From Datisca glomerata (lineage: Eukaryota; Streptophyta; Magnoliopsida; Cucurbitales; Datiscaceae), in contig QANY01011365.1 in the NCBI GenBank assembly GCA_003255025.1, positions 620,001 through 684,000 on the forward strand: DNA of 64,000 nt, read 5' to 3'. Position numbers and translations under genes: made by a program. Under the pieces are notes generated by a model, which was not told where the DNA came from, searched no databases, and saw only the letters and a list, made by a program, of their open reading frames with translations. Below are positions 21,635-34,964 of the stretch, one piece after another. Position 1 is the first letter of the stretch. Every line of letters begins with the position of its first letter.

Positions 21635-22720
21635 TGGCATGTCGCTCACTCGTCTTCTCCATCACCTTACAAATCATGTATGCACGCATGTTATATGTGT
21701 TTAATTATTGATTCAGTATGATGTGCTTTAGTTTCATCATGGCACGTTTGTTATGTTTATGTTATATTTGTGCGATAAGATTAGACTTTTGGTAAGTCCT
21801 GACTTTTGTGGGTAGCAGAGTAATGGGCCCCCTACGAGAAACAACTGTCATGCACTGATCGATCATGTTGCTAACCCTCCAGTAATCATTATCGAAATGT
21901 TTCAAGAATTTTTGGAGTTGTTGAGGTAGACAGCGATGGCTTACCCAGCTCAACAACAACAACCGCAACAGATATCAATAGTTGACATGCAACTGATCCA
22001 CACATTCAGGAGGTTGAACACGCCTGAATTTGATGGTCAGACGTTTGACCTATTTATTAGTTGATGAATAGTTTGCGTGATTGGAGTAGATATTCTAGTT
22101 TATGCTGTGTTTTGAGATTCAAAAGGTTGTTTGTGCAAGTTTTATGCTGACATGAGAAGGTTGAAATTGGTGGGAGCTCACACAAAGAGCTCATGATGTT
22201 GTGCATAATCCGATGATTTGGGATCAGGACAAGTAAAGAGGTCGAATTTCTTAGGCTAGTGCAAGGTAATATGTCTGTTACTGATTATGAAAGGAAGTTT
22301 GAGAAATTATCTCACTACGCCACACATTACGTTGATAGAGAGGTCATGAAGGCTAAGACCTTCAAAAAGGGACTTCGTCGAGAGATAAAGAGTTTTGTGT
22401 CGCTCCATAAGCACACCGCCTACACAGCGGTGGTTGAAGCAGCCTTGTTGATGTAACAGAATATTCTACCTTGTGCACTACCACGGTAAGAGCAATCATT
22501 TCATGGAAAGAGAAAATCTCAGAATTCTCACACGGGTCCCCACAATGCAAAACGGTAGGCAATAAAATCAAATCGCTTGTGCGCTACATGTAACAAGCAC
22601 CACAGTCGCCAGTGTTTTAAGGCGAACAACGCTTACTTTAAGTGTGGAAAGATTGGGTATTACCTCAGGCAATTCCCTTTACTTGCTCAAGGATAGAATA
22701 TCAACGTCACTGAAATAGAG
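21635..22720 (+). pseudogene. gypsy gag remnant with degenerate zinc knuckle
   Basis: Open pieces only. At 22259-22456 the segment QGNMSVTDYERKFEKLS ... FKKGLRREIKSFV is typical of the retrotransposon gag domain. At about 22585-22680 a CATCNKHHSRQCF segment is followed by YFKCGKIGYYLRQFP, a CCHC knuckle in which the last Cys is missing. Stops precede and follow each piece. Confidence 0.8.
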
Positions 22721-22759
22721 CAAAAGGGAAGGTTTTCTCATTAACTCACCAAGAAGCTG

Positions 22760-25640
22760 AGTAGTCAGGTATAGTTGTGGCAGGTACATTACTTGTACTA
22801 GGACATTCAACTTTTACATTGATTCATTCTAGATCCACGCATTCTTTTATATCTACTTCGTTTGTGACTCATATATCATTGTCTGTTGTGCCATTGGGTT
22901 TTGACTTATGAGTTTCTATGCCTTTTAAAGCTTTTCTCCTAGCTAATAAGGTGATAGAGAGTTGTTCAGTGATGATAGCAGATCGTGTTATGTATGCTGG
23001 GCTTGTAGTCGTAGGGATGCATGATTTTGACGTAATTCTAGGGATGGACTAGTTTACTGCTAACTATGCCAACATAGACTGTTACTGAAAGGATGTTCGA
23101 TTCCTACCTCCAGGTAAATCTAGCTTCAAGTTTAAGGGATCCTAGCAACGACCTATACTGAAGGTTATATCTACTTTGTGGGCATAACACTTACTTGATC
23201 GGTTACTTAGCTTCTGTGGTGGATACAACTAAGACAAATGTGGATATTCGATCAGTTCCAGTCATTTGTGAATTTTTGGATGTCTTTCCCTATGATTTTT
23301 ATAGGATTTCCTCCTCCTTGAGAGACATGTTTTCGTAATGATTTGATACCAGACACTGCCCCTACATCTAAAGCTCCGTATCATATGGCTTTTGCAGAGT
23401 TGAAAGAACTTAAGAACCAACTTCAAGAATTACTAGATAAGAGTTTCATTAGGCCTAGTGTTTCACCTTGGGGTGCTCCACTATTATTTGTTAAAAAGAA
23501 AGATGGATTGATGATGCTATGCATTGACTACAGGGAGTTGAATAGAGTCACTATCAAGAATAAGTATCCGTTACCGCATATTGAGAATTTATTTGATCAA
23601 CTTCAGGGAGCATCAGTATTCTCTAAGAATGATTTGAGATGAGGTTACCATCAGCTCAGGATTCGAGATGAGGATATTCCTAAGATAGCGTTCGTACTCT
23701 TTACGGCCATTACAAGTTTGTAATGATGTCGTTTGGACTAACTAATGTTTCGACAACCTTCATGGATCTGATGAACAAGGTGTTCAATGATTACTTGGAT
23801 TCTTTTATGATTGTGTTCATTGATGATATTGTGGTGTACTCTAGATTGGAGGCTGAGCACATAGATAACCTTAAGATTGTTTTGCAAGCGTTTAAGACAC
23901 ACCGGTTATTTGCCAAGTTCTAGAAGTGTGAGTTTTGGCTTCAACAAGTATCATTCATTGGTCATGTGGTATCTCGAGATGGAATCTTTGTTGACCCGTC
24001 TAAGATTGAAATAGTGATTAGTTGCCCTCAACCGAAAATGTTGGGGAAGTTCTCAGTTTTCTGGGCCAAGCAGGATATTACAAAAGATTCGTTGAGGTTT
24101 TGCAAAGACCGTTGTTCCACTTACTTAGTGGACCAGGAAGAATGCCACCTTTACTTGGACGACTGAGTATGGAAATGTTTTCAAAGTCTTAAACTAAAAA
24201 TTAGTGTCAGCACTAGTGTTGACCATTTCAGATGGTGAGAGTGATTTTACTATTCACAGTGATGCTTCCAAGAGAGGTTTGGGTTGTCTTTTGATGCAAC
24301 AGGGAAAGGTCATAGCATATGCTTATCGTCAGCTCAAGCCTTATGAACAGAACTATCCTACACATGATTTGGAGTTGGCTGCAGTTGTATTTGCCCTAAA
24401 GATTTGGAAACATTACTTGTATGTCTGTAAGTACCAGATTTACACAAATCATAATAGTCTTAAGTACTTTTTCACTCAGAAAGAGCTTAACATGAGGCAA
24501 TGCCGTTGGTTGGAACTGGTGAAGGATTATGACTGTGAGATCATTTATCACCCAAGAAAGGCAAATGTTGTGGCTGATGCCTTAAGTAAAAAATCATCCC
24601 ATTCAACAGCTCTTATTACATCTCAAGAGCATATCCTGAAGGATTTTGAATGTGTTAAGATTCAGGTCTTGCAGAAAAGACACTACAGTGCGGTTAGCAC
24701 AACTCACAGTTCAACCATCATTGTACCAGCGTATTATCGATGCACCGAACTCAGACTCTGAGTTAGTTTTGATTCATAGTGAAGTGGGTTCGAACAAAAA
24801 ACAAAGGTTCGATGTTAGTAATGATTCAACTCTGCACTTTCATGGGAGGCATTATGTTTCAAAAGTTGCAGTCATTAGGCAGGAATTACCCATGGAGGCT
24901 CATAGTTCACCATACACTGTGCACCATGGCAGTACTAAGATGAATCACGATTTAAAGTTACATTATTGGTGGAATGGTATGAAGTGTGATACCGTTAGGT
25001 TTATTAGTAAATGTTTGGAGTGTTAGTAGATCAAGACTCAAAGACAACGACCATCTGGGGTCTTACAACCTTTAAGTATTCCTCAATGGAAGTGGGAGCA
25101 TGCGACTATGGATTTCATTTTAAGGCTACCGAGGATGATAAAAGGTTATAACTCCATTTGGGTTGTGTTGAATCGTCTTACCAATCCTGCATACTTTTTG
25201 CCTGGCAATACTACACTTTCAGTTGAGGACTGGGCTCGGTTGTATATCCGAGAGATTGTTCAAATTCATGGGGTTCCAATGTCTATAGTATCAGATCGGG
25301 ATCTGCGATTCACGTCAAATTTTTTGTGGTGTCTACAGAAAGCTTTGGGTACTCACTTGAACTTTAGTACAACTTTCCATCCGCAATCTGAGTGAACGGT
25401 TCAGACATTGGAGGATATGCTTCGAGCTCTTGTCTTGGATTTCTCTGATAATTGGGACGCGCAATTGGCTCTCGTAGAGTTTGCTTACAATAACAGTTAC
25501 CAGGCGATGATTGGTATGACTCTATTTGAGGCACTTTATAGGAAAAAATGTCGGTCACCAATTCACTGGGATGAAGTTGGCGAAACGAAGCTTTTGGGCC
25601 CTGAATTGGTTCAGTCTACAAATGAAGCTATTTAGAAAAT
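22760..25640 (+). pseudogene. gypsy protease, reverse transcriptase, RNase H and integrase (decayed)
   Basis: Protease: THSFISTSFV and VILGMD at about 22840-23050, with Asp changed in the active-site triad (LIHSRS). [47 protein letters not shown] and the catalytic FIDDIVVYS (about 23820). RNase [31 protein letters not shown] and [10 protein letters not shown] (24240-24600). Integrase: an HHxxC-C zinc segment (about 24910-25020), TMDFILRLPR, SIVSDRDLRFTS and NNSYQAMIGMTLFEALY. Stops occur at about 23640, 23720, 23923, 24166, 25026, 25395 and 25635. All domains can still be read. Confidence 0.92.
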
Positions 25641-25659
25641 CAGAGATAAAATAAAGACT

Positions 25660-26130
25660 GCTCAGAGCAGGCAAAAGAGTTATGCAGATGTTAGAAGAAA
25701 GGACCTCGAATTTAAAGTGGGTGATCACATGTTTCTCAAGGTTGCGTCAATGAAGGGTGTTATGCGTTTTGGTCGCAAGAGGAAGCTGAATCCCAGGTTT
25801 ATTGGTCCATTTGAGATTTTGGATCGTATTGGTCTTTTATTTACCGGCTCACTTAACCACAAGCTCTTTCAGGTGTTCATAATGTGTTTCACATCTTAAT
25901 ACTTTGCAAGTACGTGTCTGATCCAGCACATGTCATTGATTTTGAACCTATGCAAGTTCATGATGACCTAACTTATGAAAAAAAGTCAGTTAGAGTTCTA
26001 GAGTGCAGGATTCAAACTCTTCGTAATAGAACGGTTCAGCTAGTCAAGGTTCTCTAGAGAAATCATCGGATCGAGGAAGCAACATGGGAACGAGAAGCAG
26101 GGATATGTGTCAAGTATCCAGAGTTATTTT
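25660..26130 (+). pseudogene. gypsy integrase tail with chromodomain-like end
   Basis: After KSYADVRRKDLEFKVGDH and RKLNPRFIGPFEILDRIG, the GPY/F module of gypsy integrases, frames shift and give DPAHVIDFEPMQV followed by a VRVLECRIQTLRNRTVQLVKVL-type stretch and EEATWEREAG. These match the start and end of the chromodomain used by plant chromoviruses. The TGG for the conserved Trp in VLW is a stop codon here. Confidence 0.75.
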
Positions 26131-26162
26131 AATAAAGTAAATTCTTTTCAAGGACGGAAGTT

Positions 26163-26178
26163 CTTAAGGAGGGGATAA
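26163..26178 (+). other. Polypurine tract of the gypsy element
   Basis: AAGGAGGGGATAA stands directly before the 3' LTR start at 26179 and would prime plus-strand DNA synthesis. Confidence 0.85.
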
Positions 26179-27098
26179 TGTAATACCTCAAGCATTATAA
26201 GAGGTAGATTTTTAATTTTAGCCCCACTCACACCTATATGTACATACACCCAAAGCCAACACTAACCTTTTTATGGAATTCGGTAATATCTCTCTCTCGC
26301 ACGCGTAGCCTCCATCCCAGCATAGAATTTTCTAACTCACACCATATACATATTACACTCAACTATCTCCCCCACTCTCTCATTTTATCTTTCACGAACC
26401 TCCCATAATTGTTGGCCTTTTCTCTCTCAAACAACAACCACATCTCCATCTTTTTAATCTTCATTTTCTCTCTATACTCTTTATTCTTCGGCTTTTCCTC
26501 TGCAGTCTTCAATCTCATGTTGTGTATAAACCCAAATTGGTGAAAAGTCCCTTTCTCCCACTTTTTGTCTTCGTTCTATATCCCTCTATAAGGCTCCTCC
26601 ATTGCCACCACCTTGCACATCTGGTATGCTTCTCCTTTCTTATTTTTCTTTTATGTTTCTCTTCTTCATTTGCCTTTTCTATGCGCTGTTTTATTTTATG
26701 TCTCTCTCTCTCTCCTTCGTCTCAATCTCTCTTTCTTATTCGTCTTCCTCTCAGTTTCTCCTCTCTCTGTTCTCCCTCTCTCTCAGATCCTCTCTCTATT
26801 TCGTTCTCTCTATCTCTCCTTTTATTTATCTCTCTCTCTTCCCCACCACCGATGGTGGAAATCGCTGACGATTTCACCTCTTTCCCCTCCCATGTTTCTC
26901 TTTCTTTTCCCTGTTTCAAACTCCAACTGAGTTTTTGTGGCCCATTTAGTGGTTGGCCCAACCCAAACAGGTTCATTTAGACCAGACAAAATCGGTCCAA
27001 CCGAACCGGCCCAAACCAGCAGAACTGAACCAGTTCAGACGACATGAACCTAGTTGAACCGCTTGATCAATTTACACCCAGTTTGGTTTACCTGTTTC
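26179..27098 (+). repeat. 3' LTR of the gypsy element, left part
   Basis: Begins with the same TGTAATACCTCAA as 19548 and follows the 5' LTR to about 26338, then from about 26945 to 27098. In between is CT-rich sequence with no counterpart in the 5' LTR. It is cut at 27098, where the copia LTR starts. About 230 bp of LTR sequence (matching 20380-20610) is missing at this junction. Confidence 0.85.
26340..26940. repeat. CT-rich block in the gypsy 3' LTR
   Basis: Runs of CTCTCT and TTCTTT fill 26600-26840 and are followed by CCACCACCGATGGTGGAAA. A similar CT-rich block ending in CATCACCGGTGGTGGAAA lies at 39540-39680. The overlapping open frames here are low complexity and not genes. Confidence 0.65.
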
Positions 27099-29119
27099 CA
27101 AATCTTTTAATAAAATAAAATCGCACAACACTACGATGACAAAAAACTTTTTATTGAAAACTCTTTTCAATCAGTCAGAATCCATTATATATTTATATAT
27201 TAAATTTATATCATACATGGTTAAGAATTATATACCTTTTGTAGTCTAAACCGAACGTCCTAGCAAAACTGATCGATCATCCGTTCTCACGAAATCGTTC
27301 CAATGATTAGAAGACTCTGAGATCTATACCCAGATCTTCCAAGTCAATTCTTAACGCAGTAAGACGTGTGTGGGCACGTAGAATATAACGAAGACACTTT
27401 TATGTCTCTAGATGTACTCAACACATGAGATCTTAAGATTTTACTGAGAATAACTTTTGTGAGACGATTCTCTAAAAGAACGTGATGATGATTCTTTTAG
27501 AGATTTTGATTAACTCTTAATCGTAGAGAAAAATCACTTTGAGCAATTTTGTTCTCAATTCAATTCTCTGATTAATGAATTAATTCTCTGATTCAACTAA
27601 TTGATTGAATAATTGAATATCTTAGGCCATTAGAATAATATTTGTATATTTTTTCTTGATAATGGCGTATAAGATCTTTTGGAAGAATTGAAATAGTATT
27701 TATTTATAAAATTGGCAATAGAAGTGGGACCCACTGCTATTGTGCACAACTACAGTGTCACGTGACACTACAGTGTTGCACACCCATTACTGCAGTGCCA
27801 CGTGGCACTAGAGCAGTCAATGTCAATCTCTGATACCCAATCAGTGATTAAATATTTAGATATTTGTTAATTCAAAACTAACAAATTTGATTATCCCTAT
27901 CAATTAAATTATTTGTTATTTCATAAATAACATATTTAGTTGATCCAACTTATTATCTAATAATAATTTAATTATCTAATTTCATAAATTAGATATTTTC
28001 TCTCACTTATTGATAATTAAAAAATTGATAATTATAATATATATATATATATTAATTCTGAAATTTATATTAATATATATAAATGATTTAATTAATTAAT
28101 AACACAATGTACTTGCCCCAGAATAAAAATTCATTTGCAAGTAAGTCATTTTCTATGTCCTAAAATATTCACACTCTAGACTGCGTAGTATAGATGTGAC
28201 TTGGGGATCATGATATACTCCAATAAATCAGATTAATAAATAAACTATTTAATTAAATAATCATATTTATTAATTCTATTATTACTTCACTATAAATATG
28301 AAATTGCACTCTTAGAGAACTACGAGTTGTATTTATAGAGTATTCTCATGTAGTTCACTAATATAATCATTTCACGTAATTTTTTCCTCCAATGATTGGT
28401 TCGTAAATTAAAAATGGACAAAATTATTATTTTACCCTTTTAATTATCCATTGATCCTTTAGAATCATTAATCCACTAGTGAATGACTAATTTATAATCT
28501 TATTATAAATTTGAGCTCAATAACCATTCAGTTCTAGAATTAACGCTTAAAGAAATCAATATATGATCCGTTAGGAAAGCTTGGAATCTAAATCTTGTAA
28601 GATCATGTTCTCAGCCATCCATATCACTAAATCTCCAAAATAAAAGTCACTAGTCTGTTTTACAAACAAACCTTATCGAGTGAATCAAAAGATCCAATAT
28701 ACATGTATAGGAGTTCATGACTAATCAGGATTCAGACTTATCTACATATAATCATCGAATTGATGTGTATTAAATCTTTATGATAAATGGCACGTTGATA
28801 AATGTATTAATTCACATTTGTCCAGTCATATATAATCTCATTATATAAAGTATTTTTACTAAGATGTAACGTACTAGCAACCATTTATTAAAAATTTCAT
28901 ACTTTAATATATTGCTGACAATTTTATTCATTATCTATGATATTAATCCTCTCGTACTAATACAAGATCATAGTCTCATTAATGAATATGAAATTTTCAG
29001 ATATTTATGTATAAATAATTCAATAATAATTTAAAAGAAAAATTATAGAAAAATATAATGCTCATTAAATTTCATATCAAAATGTCAATACACATGTTTT
29101 GAAGGCATGACCCCCAACA
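27099..29119 (-). repeat. 3' LTR of the nested copia element
   Basis: Matches 35047-37013 along its length. On the minus strand it starts TGTTGGGGGTCATG at 29119, right after the purine tract. Its far end lacks the terminal segment that the other copy has at 34965-35046. Confidence 0.9.
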
Positions 29120-29160
29120 ATCTCCCACTTACCCTAAAGCAAATGTGGCATTTATTTCAA

Positions 29161-30450
29161 TCACATGTTATGCACGAGACCTTCAAATGACTTTGCATGA
29201 AGTGTCTTTGTAAAAGGATAAGCCAAGTTTTGTTCCGGGGCTATCTTCATAACAGTCACATCCCCTCGATGCATGATCTCTCTCACAAGATGATATTTTC
29301 TCTCTATGTGGTTTACCTTCTTGTGACTCTTCAATTCCTTGGAATTCGCTACCGCCCCACTGTTGTGACTGTACAAGATCTGTGGCTTGTCTATATCTGG
29401 AACTACTTCCAGATCAATAGAAAACTTTCTGAGTCATGTTGCTTCTTTCGGAGCTTCACAAGACGCTATATAATCGGCTTCCATAATGCGATCTGCAATG
29501 CTGGATTGTTTAATACTTCTCGAGGCTACATCTCCTCCACCTAAGGTGAATACTGATCCAGATGTCGACTTTCGACTATCTCTGTTTAATTGAAAATCAG
29601 AATTAGTATATCTAGTGGGGTTCAGGTCTCCACCTAAATAAACAAGCATATAATTTTCCGTTCTCCTAAGATACTTGAGAATGTGTTTTACTACAATCCA
29701 ATGTTCCAAACCTGGATTCGATTGACAACGACTGACAATTCACATTGCATAACAAATGTTCGTTCTCGTTCACAACATGGCATACATATTCCAACTGCTG
29801 AAGCATAGGGAACCTTTCTCATATCCTCTTTCTCCTTAGGTGTTTTAGGACATTGTTCCTTGGATAGGGTAATTTCATGTCTCATCAGTAGTTGACCTTT
29901 CTTGGTATTTTCCATAGAGAATCTCTCCAGAACCTTATCAATATAAGATGTCTGAGAAAGTGCCTAGAGTTTGTTCTTTCTATCCCTTATGATTTGGATG
30001 CTCAAAATATAGCTCGCTTCTCCCAAATATTTTATTTGGAATTTCTCAGCTAATCACTTATTTACCTTTAATAGAATTTCAACATCATTCCCAATTAGTA
30101 GAATATCATGAACATAAAGAACTAAGAAAACCACTATCTTATCTTTGATGTATTTATAAACACATGCTTCGTCAACATTTTACTCAAAGACGTAAGACTT
30201 TATAATCTTATCAAAGGTAAAATTCCAAGATCTCGATGCTTGCTTTAATCCATAAATGGATTTAAACAACTTGCATACTTTCTGATCTTTCCCCTTTTGT
30301 ACAAACCTTTCTGGTTGCATCATATATATGCTTTCTTCAAGAGAGTCAATCAGAAAAACTATTTTGACGTCCATTTGCCATATCTCATAGTCAAAATTAG
30401 CGGTTATGGACAAAAGGATGTGAATGGATTTTAGCATGGCCACAAGGGAG
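29161..30450 (-). pseudogene. copia reverse transcriptase and RNase H (decayed)
   Basis: RT pieces at 30443-29940: IWQMDVKIVFLIDSLEE, KLFKSIYGLKQASRSWN, and LYVHDILLIGN in place of the catalytic YVDD, so one catalytic Asp has become His. RNase H pieces at 29915-29161: PYASAVG, NSDFQLNRDSRKSTSGSV, EADYIASCEAPKEA, HNSGAVANSKE, HIERKYHLVREI and the terminal NLAYPFTKTL. The catalytic change and several stops make this copy inactive. Confidence 0.9.
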
Positions 30451-31199
30451 AATGTCTCTTCATAATCGACTCCATCCCTTTTTGTATAGCCCTTGGCTAC
30501 TAATCGTGCCTTGAAAGTCTCTACTTTCCCATGTGCACCTCTTTTCTTCTCAAAGATCTATTAACATCTAATGGGCCTGACATCTTCAGGTGGATTTATG
30601 AGTTTCCAAACAGAATTGAAATACATAGATTGTATTTCCTGGTTTATGGCTCCTTACCATTCTCCTTTTCAGGATCATCCATTACTTCCTCATAAGATAA
30701 TAGATCGTACTTATCAGTGTCTGACACTAGGACATGTGCTTCTAGCTTGTAGCAAACTGATTGTCTCATAACCCTCCCACTACGACGTTGCACTGGGTTT
30801 CCTTCACAGGAACTGTGATTTCTCTAGTTTGTCATTTATCAGTAGGAATTGAAGGTGGTCTGATCTCATCAGCTGCTAATTCCTCAAGAACTACTTTGTT
30901 ATGAGGTTTGTAGTTTTGCATATACTCATGCTAAAGGAAGGTTGCATTTGTGGACACAAACACCTTTGGATCCTTGTGATTATAAAAAGTACCCACCTCT
31001 AGTCTCTGGAGCATAGCCTACGAATATGCATACCTCAGATCTTGAGTCTAACTTTCCGATCTTGGGTCTAAGAACGTGAGCTAGACACCCCCCATATACG
31101 AAAATGACGCAAACTAGGTTTAGAGTCATTCCATAACTCTAAATGTATCTTGCTTACAAACTAAAAGGTAACTACATTTAAAACTTAAGTTACAGTGTG

Positions 31200-33095
31200 T
31201 AGTGCATATCCCCTAAATGTAAGTGATAGTGATGAGTAGCTTAACATTGACCAAACCATATCTAAAAAGTTTCAGAAATACCATTTTGTTGTGGTGTTCT
31301 AGGTGTTGTGAGTTGGGATAGGATTATACACTCCAGCAAATAATCCTTGAATTCTAAATCCAAGTATTCACCACCTCGATCAAATCGAAGGGTTTTCAAT
31401 GATTTACCTAATTGCTTTTCAGCTTCAGCTTTGAAGTCTTTAAACTTTCCAAAAGTTTCTGAATTTCTTTGCATTAGGTATGTATAACCATATCTTGAGT
31501 AATCGTCAATAAAAGTTATGAAATACTCAGACCCACCTCTAGCATGTATATTGATCGATCCATGAACATCACTATGTACGAGCTCAAGTGTTTCCTTATC
31601 TCTTTGACCCTTTTCCTGTCAAATGTCTCTTAGTCATTTTACCCTCTAGACATGATTCACAAACATGAAAATGTTCCAACATTTAGTTCTCCCAAAGCAC
31701 CATACTTTGTTAACTTGTTTAACCTATCTAGATTAATATGTCATAACCTAAGATGTCAAAGATATGTGTTATCATCATCGTGAGAAACTCTTTGTTGTTT
31801 GTTACTTTTAGGTTTTGCTATTTTAAACAATTCAGAATTATTTAAGACCCATTCAGTTGGTTTAAGTATATACAGTCCGTGTATAACTTTTTCATGACAA
31901 ATATCAAATCTATTCTTAGAAATAATAAACTCTTTATTAATAAAAGAAATTTCAAGTAATTGTTCTTGCAAAAATGAAAGAAATCAAATTTCTCGAAAAT
32001 TCAGGAATATAATAAACACCGTTCAAAACTAAATAATTATATCTAAAAAGTAAACGGATTGTCTCTAATGCTTTAGCTGACACGAGTGCACCACTGCCAA
32101 CTCTCAAAATGACCTCGCCATCAGCCATCTCCCTTGACGAATCAAGCATCTGCAAAGAAGGACATACACGGTTTGTGGCACCTGAATCAAGTATATAGGA
32201 TAATAAATCATATTCCACTAAAAAAGCTTCAAGTACAAGTAAATCATATTTACCTTTCTTTTTTCTACTCAGAGAGATACTTGTTACAGTTTCTCTTCCA
32301 ATGACTTTCAACCCCGCAGTGAAAACATTTTCCTTTGAGCTTGCTGTCTTTCTTGTTCTTCTTGCCTTTTGGTGAAGTCTTGGCTTTCTTCCCTTTCTTG
32401 TTCTTACCTTTGCCCTTTCCATTGATCTTCTTTCTCTTGTTACTTTTTAACAGTGGAAGAAGACTTTTGCTCGACAACATTTTCCTTGCCCTCTTTAGTC
32501 ATGCTCTGGTTGAATGACTCAAAAGTCTGCAGTTCATTCAACAATTAGGTCATGTTGAATTACAACTTGTTCATAACTTAGTTGGTCGTGAACGTAAAAA
32601 AAGTTGGTGTGAGTGAGTCAAGTATAATGCTAACTTGAGTATGCTCATCAATGATCGTCCCATGTACTTCTACCTCGTGCATTATGTTGATCATGTTCAA
32701 AACATGTTCTCGTACAGAAGTATCATTTCTCATCTTAGTTGTCATATAGCTCCTAGTAACCTTATGACGACTTTGATCAGCCTGCTGCCCAAACATCTGC
32801 CGTAGAGGTTCCATAATCTCATAGGCAGTCCCCATGCTTTCAAGCTTGATTCTCAGAACATCATTCATGCTCACATGCATGTAACATTTCGCCTTCTTAC
32901 TTGATATCATCCAAGAATCATATTTGTCCCTAACATTCTTAGGGGCATTAGCAGGAGGCTACTTAGGACATTCCTCAATAAGAACGAACTTATGGTTCTC
33001 ACAAATTAGCATTAAATTCATATTTGATTTTCAACGTACGAAATTACCACCATTCAATTTCTCGAGAGTGAGTAAAGCAGTAACAGGGTTAGCCA
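31200..33095 (-). pseudogene. copia gag, protease and integrase (decayed)
   Basis: Gag opens at about 33095 with MANPVTALLTLEKLNGGNF, is broken by two stops, and continues as KYDSWMISSKKAKCYM and IILDSLTPTF. A CFHCGVESHWKRNC knuckle follows at about 32300. The protease motif YILDSGATNRVCP is intact at about 32185. The integrase zinc region is poor, but the core gives LRFDRGGEYLDLEF and TPRTPQQNGISE at 31400-31270. Frames shift between all these pieces. Confidence 0.88.
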
Positions 33096-33127
33096 TGGTA
33101 GACATAATAATGATAAAGGAAATTTAA

Positions 33128-34950
33128 GACATACAAGATTAAATATAATTGATAAATATATAAGTAAATGTGATTCATGAATGCAACATAATAAATACAT
33201 AAAATTAACATTTACTAATCACGATAAAATATCGCAACGATTAGTGTGCTGCCATAGGTTCAAGTCAGATTAACCCTAGACTGTCTATGAGATATTTTCA
33301 TCCTTATTAATTAAACTTAAAATATCTCATATTTTCTCTTTTAACAATAAAGTATCGCTTGTTCGGTCAAGTCACAACTATCCATATGAAAGTTTAATTG
33401 TGACTTTGTGAGTGCGACCCATCATTTTGGATTCCATTACTTGATTTAGAATATGCCGTCTTAGGATCGGTCAAAACTAAACTACATCACTTCCTCATGT
33501 CTTCTTAAGAAGTTCAACCTCGGTATTGGTTAAGCTCGAAACCCTCCTTAGGGGATGAAACAAAGTCATCTTAAGGCCCTTACTACACCTCGCGGTGTTG
33601 TACTAATGATGGAGGCTGTAAGTTACATTGACATGTCAACTTTCTCCCGCTCACTATTTTAAGATTATGTGTTTCCATTTTAACTAATCAATTAATTTTA
33701 AATTAATTACTAGTTAAAGTAATAACCCTGTGAATATTTAATAATCAGTTATGCTAATCTTATTTGTCTAAGTTTATTTAACCTTTTAAAGTGCCTAACT
33801 CGTAATTAGGTGAACTTAGATTAACTAATTAATTATATTCATCAAACTTTAATAAAATTATTTTACTAAAGTCGGTTATCCTAAATGTTACTATAGCCCT
33901 TATTGTGGTGTGATTATCAATTTTTAACTAATTAAAACCTAGCAGTTTACATGTAATTGATTTCATAAAACAATACATATAAACATATTAAGACAGTTCA
34001 TAATAAATCATGTTTCTATCGATGAGATGCATGATCAAATAAAACTGTGTGAAATTTTTATGATGTCATGTGATCGACTAATGCACGCATGGACATGTTA
34101 TCAAACATAACAATTAAAATAATTATCTAACAATTAAATAAAATAATAATGGACCGAGTGACTATTGGGTATTTCTGAATTACAACCCTTGAAATAAAGA
34201 AAAAAATTACAAAGCGGACTTCAAAGTTACATATTTCTCAAATATTATCTTCTTCTCCTAATGTCCATCTTCATAATCTTCAAGTTTTGAACAAAATTCT
34301 ATGTAATTAAGAAAACTATTTTTCTTAATTAAAATCAATTTCTATACTTATCCTTTTAAAATAGTTGATTTTGACTTAGTCAAATAAACACTTTATTTGA
34401 TTTGGTCAAACTTGGGTCTAACCCAATCAAATTATTAATTTATAATTTTCATAAAATTAAAAATTAAAAATTAATTTTAAAATTACATTAATTTCAAAAT
34501 TTAAAAACATAATTGATAGTTTTAGGGTTATCACAAAACTCAACAGTGATAGGGTTGGTTTGTATCAGGGTTTGTGTGAAACTTTCCTAAATGTGACAAT
34601 AGTTTGCACCAACACCATCACTGCCATTTCTCGCCGCCAGAGCCGGAATTCCCTAGGAATTCCTATTTCTTTTCTTTTTCCTTCATCGTTCGTCTCGTGC
34701 GTTCTTCGTATTCTCGCGATCGTAATAATTACAATATTCAAAATAAAATTACAAAAATACCTATGCCCCAAAACGGCTTACAAAGATCTAAGAAAAAATT
34801 AAATGAACAAAGTATGATCCAATAATCATCATTAACGGTCTATTATTTTTCACACATTCAAAAAATATAACCATTCATTCATACATATTTCATATTATAT
34901 GAATAATGCAAGAAAACTCACACAACATTTAACATATAAATATATAAAGA
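33128..34950 (-). other. Leader of the nested copia element
   Basis: About 1.8 kb between primer site and gag with no domain recognised. Short open frames near 34560-34825 are overlapping on both strands and unconvincing. Confidence 0.5.
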
Positions 34951-34964
34951 CGCTCTGATATCCA
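34951..34964 (-). other. Primer-binding site of the nested copia element
   Basis: The minus strand reads TGGATATCAGAGCG directly after the 5' LTR. This is the usual TGGTATCAGAGC tRNA-Met site with one inserted base. Confidence 0.8.

Noticed and set aside
26522..26980. Overlapping plus-strand frames of 88-152 aa
   Set aside because: Low-complexity CT-rich DNA inside a gypsy LTR; several frames open at once with no family match.
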